A stretch of 9,367 nt of DNA from Eubacterium sp. CAG:841 (GTDB lineage: Bacteria; Bacillota; Clostridia; Oscillospirales; CAG-272), in contig FR898234.1 in NCBI GenBank assembly GCA_000437375.1, forward strand, positions 103,391-112,757. Reading direction: 5' to 3'. Under the pieces are notes generated by a model that ran no database searches, was not told where the DNA came from, and worked only from the letters and a program-made list of their open reading frames with translations. Made by a program: the position numbers and the translations under genes. Below, piece after piece: positions 6,118 through 9,367 of the stretch; position 1 is the first letter of the stretch, and each line of letters begins with the position of its first letter.

Positions 6118-6872
6118 TAATATGTATTATCGCCGGTCTTGGGGCAGGACTCGGCACGGGTTTCGCAGGAATGAGTGCGGCAGCGGTGATAAGTCCGATG
6201 CTGATAACATTTCTCGATATGGATCCTTATATGGCAGTAGGAATAGCTCTCGCAAGTGACGTGCTGGCAAGTGCCGTCTCCGCCGTAACATACGGAAAAA
6301 ACAAGAATCTTGATATCAAAAACGGCATAATAATGATGGTATCCGTGCTTTGCTTTACAATGGTTGGAAGCTATGTAGCAAGCACCGTTCCGAAAACAAC
6401 AATGGGCAATTTTTCCGTATTTATGACATTACTTTTGGGAATTAAATTCATTGTAAAGCCTGTTGTAAATCCAAAAAAGAGCTTTACGTCGGCAACGGCA
6501 AAACAAAAAGCGATACGCTCCGTCATCGGCGGAACGGTCGTCGGTTTTATTTGCGGGTTTGTGGGAGCAGGCGGCGGAATGATGATGCTTCTTGTTCTTA
6601 CGTCTTTTCTCGGATATGAACTTAAAACCGCCGTCGGCACAAGCGTTTTCATAATGAGCGCAACAGCGTTTACAGGCGCTGTGAGCCATTTTGCCATAGG
6701 CGGAGCACCGGATATCGAGGCACTTATAATCTGTGTTATAAGCACGCTTGCCTTTGCACAGATAGCGGCGCTTTTTGCAAACAAAGCAAGCCCGAAAACG
6801 CTCAATCGCATAACCGGTGGAATACTTGTCGTTCTCGGAGCGGCGATACTTTGCGTCAATTATTTCGGATAA
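6105..6872 (+). CDS. TauE/SafE-family membrane permease (sulfite exporter-like)
   Basis: A 255-residue, strongly hydrophobic protein with about 8 predicted membrane segments. It shows the family's internal duplication: a first half beginning with GLGAGLGTGFAGMSAAAVISP (residues 11-31) and a second half with GFICGFVGAGGGMMMLLVLT (about 147-166) followed by AVGTSVFIM. The Gly-rich helix-start motif after the basic cytoplasmic linker (KKSFTSATAKQKAIR) is typical of TauE/SafE proteins. These export or import small anions such as sulfite, sulfoacetate and other organosulfur or carboxylate compounds; the substrate here is unknown. The start codon lies inside the MarR gene behind AAGGAT (6091-6096). 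Pairing with a MarR regulator suggests ligand-induced efflux. Confidence 0.9.
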   Translation: MLKVIICIIAGLGAGLGTGFAGMSAAAVISPMLITFLDMDPYMAVGIALASDVLASAVSAVTYGKNKNLDIKNGIIMMVSVLCFTMVGSYVASTVPKTTMGNFSVFMTLLLGIKFIVKPVVNPKKSFTSATAKQKAIRSVIGGTVVGFICGFVGAGGGMMMLLVLTSFLGYELKTAVGTSVFIMSATAFTGAVSHFAIGGAPDIEALIICVISTLAFAQIAALFANKASPKTLNRITGGILVVLGAAILCVNYFG

Positions 6873-6903
6873 AAACAACCGCCTTCTCTCATCGAGAGAA
6901 GGC
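6871..6903 (-). terminator. Leftward terminator ending the surface-protein module
   Basis: A perfect 10-bp stem, GCCTTCTCTC (6881-6890) with GAGAGAAGGC (6894-6903), has a 3-nt loop. Read leftward on the minus strand it is followed by GGTTGTTTTT, so the U tract is on the minus strand, about 90 nt beyond the stop of the last minus-strand gene. On the plus strand the hairpin has no T tract. It therefore mainly ends the minus-strand operon, though it could also stabilise the permease mRNA 3' end. Confidence 0.75.
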
Positions 6904-6992
6904 AGCATCCGAAACTATATAACTGCTGAAAACATAATAGTCGACTTTTTTACAAGTGCCGTTATGATTTATAAATACAGTATACAACAAAT

Positions 6993-7502
6993 TTATTCCA
7001 CATTTCCGACTGCGGTACTCAGCGTTACCGCGCCCGCACTTTTATAAGTTTCGGGCTCATAACCCATGATTTTAAGGTTTACAGGTGTTCCACACGGAAT
7101 CCGCCTTGAAAGTGACACTTCCTTTACATACTCACCAGGTCTTACAAGTCCTGTCTCTCCGAGAATATTGCCGTCGGTGTCCAATATGCGTAGCTTTATC
7201 CACACATTGTTTTCTTCCGGATTTGTAAGATAAACAGTTGCTTTTACTCCATTCATAGTTATATTTCCGCAAACCGAAAAACGATAACCCATTCCGTCTT
7301 TATAAGGAGAAGAAAAACCCAGACTGTCGGGCACTTCCGGTATGCCTTCAATGGCAGAAAAGTCGAATGGCGGCGGAATAAACTCTGCCTGCCCCCGCTT
7401 TAAGTTGCACAACAAAAATATCGTAATTCCCAAAACAGCGGCAAAACAAACCGCAAGAATTATGGTCAGCACACATTGATTTGTTCTCTTTTTATTTTTC
7501 AT
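6993..7502 (-). CDS. Single-pass membrane protein with extracytoplasmic beta-rich domain (paralogue A)
   Basis: A 169-residue protein if started at the ATG at 7500-7502. It has a basic N-terminus (MKNKKRTNQ), one hydrophobic segment (residues 10-32) and an outside domain. The linker is Pro-rich (FIPPPFDF). The C-terminal domain (about 80-169) has alternating strands around ATVYLTNPEENNVWIKLRILD, then GETGLVRPGEYVKEVSL. This matches the last gene-length neighbour at 8758-9279 in order and spacing of motifs (strand, NP, LRI, GL-PG, SL). The start is uncertain: in-frame ATG at 7523 and TTG at 7544 exist without a good RBS, and the chosen ATG has only AAAGG at long spacing. It is not a lipoprotein and has no sorting signal. 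No named family is recognised; such domains occur in Firmicutes beside secreted beta-rich proteins. Confidence 0.72.
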   Translation of the reverse strand: MKNKKRTNQCVLTIILAVCFAAVLGITIFLLCNLKRGQAEFIPPPFDFSAIEGIPEVPDSLGFSSPYKDGMGYRFSVCGNITMNGVKATVYLTNPEENNVWIKLRILDTDGNILGETGLVRPGEYVKEVSLSRRIPCGTPVNLKIMGYEPETYKSAGAVTLSTAVGNVE

Positions 7503-7542
7503 TTTTAATAAAAAGCCTTTCATTTCATTGCTTTTATTATGC

Positions 7543-7583
7543 AAAAATAAAGAATTTCGGAGGAAGCCTGACGGCCTCCTCCG
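7543..7583 (-). terminator. Intercistronic hairpin between the secreted protein and paralogue A
   Basis: An 11-bp stem with one G-U pair (arms 7558-7568 and 7573-7583, CGGAGGAAGCC/GGCCTCCTCCG) closes on TGAC. On the minus strand it is followed by a T-rich stretch (7543-7557). On the plus strand CTGTTTTTA follows, so it can work both ways. It probably acts as a partial terminator or an mRNA-stabilising element that lowers paralogue A relative to the secreted protein. Confidence 0.68.
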
Positions 7584-7589
7584 CTGTTT

Positions 7590-8678
7590 TTATGTTTTAT
7601 TTTTGGTTACTGTCCAAGTGGTGCCGTTATTGATTATACTGTATTTGCTTTCATCAACATACTGCGTCGGATCAAAGTTGTATGTACCCGCCAATACGGT
7701 CATACTGCCGCTATTCGCAAGATCAAATCCCTTATCTTTGACAATATTTCCGCTTAATGTAACAGATGCATTTGATTTAATATCTTTTACATTGTTATTA
7801 CTTGATGTGTTCTCAAATTTGCAATTATCAATAGTAAGTAAGCATCCGCTATTAGCATTAATAATCGCCAATTTGTTTGCGTAATCATTGCCCTTAAGAG
7901 TACAGTTCACTACAGTCAAAGGTGCATAACATTCAAACATAACCGTAGATTCTTTAGATACCAATGTTCCATTTTTAACCGTAAGATTTCCCCCACTTGG
8001 TGAAACCTGAAACATGTACATGCTTCCATTTGTCTCTTCAATAGTATAACCGCAAAGATCGATTTCAACAGCTTTAGTAATAGTAATTGCACTGGTAAGT
8101 ATAATATTCGAGCCAATCTCAATAGTTCCGCCTTTGGCAATAGCCGCTTTAAGTGCCGCTTCGGTTGTAATACCCTGTACGTCGCTCTTTGATATTATCA
8201 CCTCAATCGTTCCAAGCTTGCCGCTTTCGGTCAGTTTTCCACCCGTAACAGAAAATTTTGATGTCGCGCTCGGAGTGTCACTCAAAGTTTTGCCACTTGC
8301 AGTGGAAAGTGTAAGCTCTGCATTGTCAAAAGAACCTGTTATGCCGTTATTGCCTTTAAAAGTAAAAGCCGCTTTAATTCCAATGTTTGAATGGTTACTT
8401 ACCGTAATATTTTTTGCTTCGCTTGACCACGTGCCATCGCCCTGATCATACTGATGCGTTGTAGGATTCCAAACCTTTTGGGCTTCAGTATAAGTAAATT
8501 TCATTTCATCCCATTTAATTTCCACTGATATTTTGTCCGCAGGTGCATCTGCTGCTACAAACTCGCCGTTTACATCAATGCCTGTAGCCGCAGAACCGTC
8601 ATTTGTCGCCGCAAACGCAGTTATACTCACCATTGCAAGCATTGCAATTGCAAGAAGAAATGTTAATGTTTTTTTCAT
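7590..8678 (-). CDS. Secreted two-domain surface protein: N-terminal beta domain plus C-terminal beta-helix
   Basis: A 362-residue protein with a clear Sec signal peptide, MKKTLTF...SITAFA cleaved after Ala23. Residues about 48-165 form a beta-sandwich-like domain with KWDEMKFTY (55-63), W-N-P-x-T-H-x-Y (70-77), a GTWS strand and ITVSNHSNIGIKAAFTF (91-107); this W-x-x-M-x-F-x-Y / WNPxTHxY pattern recurs in gut Firmicutes secreted proteins. Residues about 170-328 look like a right-handed beta-helix: a TEAALKAAIAKGGTIEIGSN opener, ITITKAVEIDLCGYTI, then Asn/Gly-rich turns. The end, LAGTYNFDPTQYVD...WTVT (329-357), is a common cap of such proteins. There is no LPxTG, no C-terminal membrane segment and no catalytic motif, so retention at the surface would need partners, perhaps the two flanking membrane proteins. 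RBS AAGGAG is at 8688-8693. Confidence 0.8.
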   Translation of the reverse strand: MKKTLTFLLAIAMLAMVSITAFAATNDGSAATGIDVNGEFVAADAPADKISVEIKWDEMKFTYTEAQKVWNPTTHQYDQGDGTWSSEAKNITVSNHSNIGIKAAFTFKGNNGITGSFDNAELTLSTASGKTLSDTPSATSKFSVTGGKLTESGKLGTIEVIISKSDVQGITTEAALKAAIAKGGTIEIGSNIILTSAITITKAVEIDLCGYTIEETNGSMYMFQVSPSGGNLTVKNGTLVSKESTVMFECYAPLTVVNCTLKGNDYANKLAIINANSGCLLTIDNCKFENTSSNNNVKDIKSNASVTLSGNIVKDKGFDLANSGSMTVLAGTYNFDPTQYVDESKYSIINNGTTWTVTKNKT

Positions 8679-8757
8679 TTGAATTTGCTCCTTTGTTTTT
8701 TATTTTTGTTTTATTAAAACCTTTATTATGTACGCTCATGCTATAAGCTTGAGTTTC

Positions 8758-9279
8758 TCAGTCCCGCACAATAACCGTAATTTTGGCTATTGTATCAACC
8801 ATTGATTTTTCGCCTGTAACGGAATCATAACTCAGAATACGGAATTGAGCGTTGTATCCACCCTTCTCAAGTTTTGAAGACATCCCCTCTGCAAGAGAAA
8901 GTTTTTTAAGCTGGTTCCCCGGCGTAATCAATCCCGACTGCGCTATGACTTCATCCTGAATTTCAATACGCAAAACAGTATTCTGTGTCGACTTTGCGGG
9001 ATTTGAATATTGTAAATAAACCATTTTATCCGAAAGATCAACGATGACCTCGCTCACATATTCAATTCCGATAGCCCCTCCCCCTTGAGGCGTGTCGATC
9101 TTTGTCTCGTTATTCCCACCGGGAATCGGTTCAACATTTTTCTCGGTTGATTCGGGTGCATAATCAGGAATAATGGGCGACGGCGGAGTTCTAAAAAAAA
9201 CTGCCCACAGCATTACTCCAAGACAAACTACAACACCTACAGACAGCAGAATAATGATGACTTTGGCCTTTGCCGTCAT
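8758..9279 (-). CDS. Single-pass membrane protein with extracytoplasmic beta-rich domain (paralogue B)
   Basis: A 173-residue protein from the ATG at 9277-9279, chosen because AAAGGGGG lies 4 nt upstream; an in-frame ATG at 9318 has no RBS. Residues 1-6 are short and basic, 7-29 form one membrane segment, and 30-75 are a flexible Pro/Gly/Asn/Gln-rich linker (PIPGGNN, TPQGGG). Residues about 76-173 are the beta-rich outside domain with MVYLQYSNP, VLRIEIQDE, SGLITPGNQLKKLSL, YNAQFRILSYD and KITVIVRD. It aligns by eye with paralogue A over its last about 85 residues. It is the first gene of the leftward module, 79 nt ahead of the secreted protein. The predicted topology is N-in, C-out. Function unknown; anchoring, chaperoning or sensing the secreted partner would fit the layout. 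Confidence 0.76.
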   Translation of the reverse strand: MTAKAKVIIILLSVGVVVCLGVMLWAVFFRTPPSPIIPDYAPESTEKNVEPIPGGNNETKIDTPQGGGAIGIEYVSEVIVDLSDKMVYLQYSNPAKSTQNTVLRIEIQDEVIAQSGLITPGNQLKKLSLAEGMSSKLEKGGYNAQFRILSYDSVTGEKSMVDTIAKITVIVRD

Positions 9280-9350
9280 ATAGCCCCCTTTCTTTTCAAG
9301 CCATTTGATAAAAAACATCTATTAGCTGACAAGTATAAGTTTGTATATAC

Positions 9351-9356
9351 ATTATA
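9351..9356 (-). promoter_or_regulatory. Candidate -10 box of the surface-protein module, abutting a poly-G tract
   Basis: Minus-strand TATAAT is a perfect -10 match about 72 nt before the paralogue B start codon. Its -35 box would fall about 9374-9379, beyond the window, so the promoter cannot be confirmed. An inverted repeat GTATA/TATAC (9333-9337 and 9346-9350) overlies the expected transcription start and may be an operator. Confidence 0.5.
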
Positions 9357-9367
9357 CCCCCCCCCCC
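9357..9367. repeat. Homopolymer tract of at least 11 C (G on the minus strand)
   Basis: All of the last 11 bases are C, and the run may continue past the window edge. It sits exactly where the -35/-10 spacer of the leftward promoter would be. Confidence 0.85.

Noticed and set aside
6371..6859. Minus-strand 162-codon open frame opposite the TauE/SafE gene
   Set aside because: Composition is the reverse complement of a hydrophobic coding region, there is no RBS, and the plus-strand gene is unambiguous.
7528..7884. Plus-strand 118-codon open frame with a hydrophobic stretch
   Set aside because: It lies antisense to the convincing secreted protein gene, has no good ribosome binding site and shows no recognisable domain; a shadow of the antisense codons.
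7590..8678. Possible polysaccharide lyase or other enzyme activity of the beta-helix protein
   Set aside because: No catalytic motif of a known pectate lyase or glycosidase family is visible; the beta-helix shape alone does not support an enzyme call.
8708..8720. Small AT-rich palindrome GTTTT-ATT-AAAAC before the secreted protein gene
   Set aside because: Only 5 bp arms in a very AT-rich stretch with no clear promoter elements around it; chance is sufficient. The gene is more simply cotranscribed with paralogue B.

Overview
The window looks like chromosomal DNA of a Gram-positive anaerobe of the class Clostridia, probably gut-associated. The evidence is the strong GGAGG-type ribosome binding sites, canonical TTGACA/TATAAT promoters, moderate base composition, an S1-domain C-terminus of the kind carried by clostridial IspH-S1 fusion proteins, and the gene families present. 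No rRNA, tRNA, CRISPR array, transposase or phage gene was seen.

Plus strand, 1-4720. The window opens in the last S1 RNA-binding domain of a larger protein, closed by a strong terminator. A near-consensus promoter overlaid by two perfect inverted repeats then drives a tight three-gene operon: a TetR-family regulator, a stand-alone E2-type acyltransferase-fold protein with no lipoyl domain and with Glu in place of the catalytic His, and an AMP-forming acyl-CoA ligase. The set reads as a self-regulated acyl or fatty-acid activation unit. A singly transcribed, spermidine-synthase-like class I methyltransferase-fold protein follows, between its own promoter and terminator.

Plus strand, 4741-6872. 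An RNHCP zinc-ribbon protein sits behind a leader of about 170 nt. The leader holds a short ORF with its own ribosome binding site, a long hairpin, and a perfect 7-nt anti-Shine-Dalgarno sequence in the 3' arm of that hairpin: a candidate translational attenuator. A 39-codon ORF resembling the C-terminal tail of a GyrI-like (AraC effector-binding) domain overlaps its stop by ATGA. Next is a MarR regulator / TauE-SafE permease pair that overlaps by 13 nt and has a clear promoter and palindromic operator candidate.

Minus strand, 9367-6871. A three-gene surface module is transcribed leftward. Two single-pass membrane proteins with related extracytoplasmic beta-rich domains flank a secreted protein made of an N-terminal beta domain and a C-terminal beta-helix. 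The module ends at a factor-independent terminator that also separates it from the convergent permease gene. Its apparent -10 box abuts a run of 11 G (C on the plus strand) that reaches the window edge, which suggests length-variable, phase-variable expression. This module, its homopolymer promoter and the RNHCP leader are the most noteworthy parts of the window.
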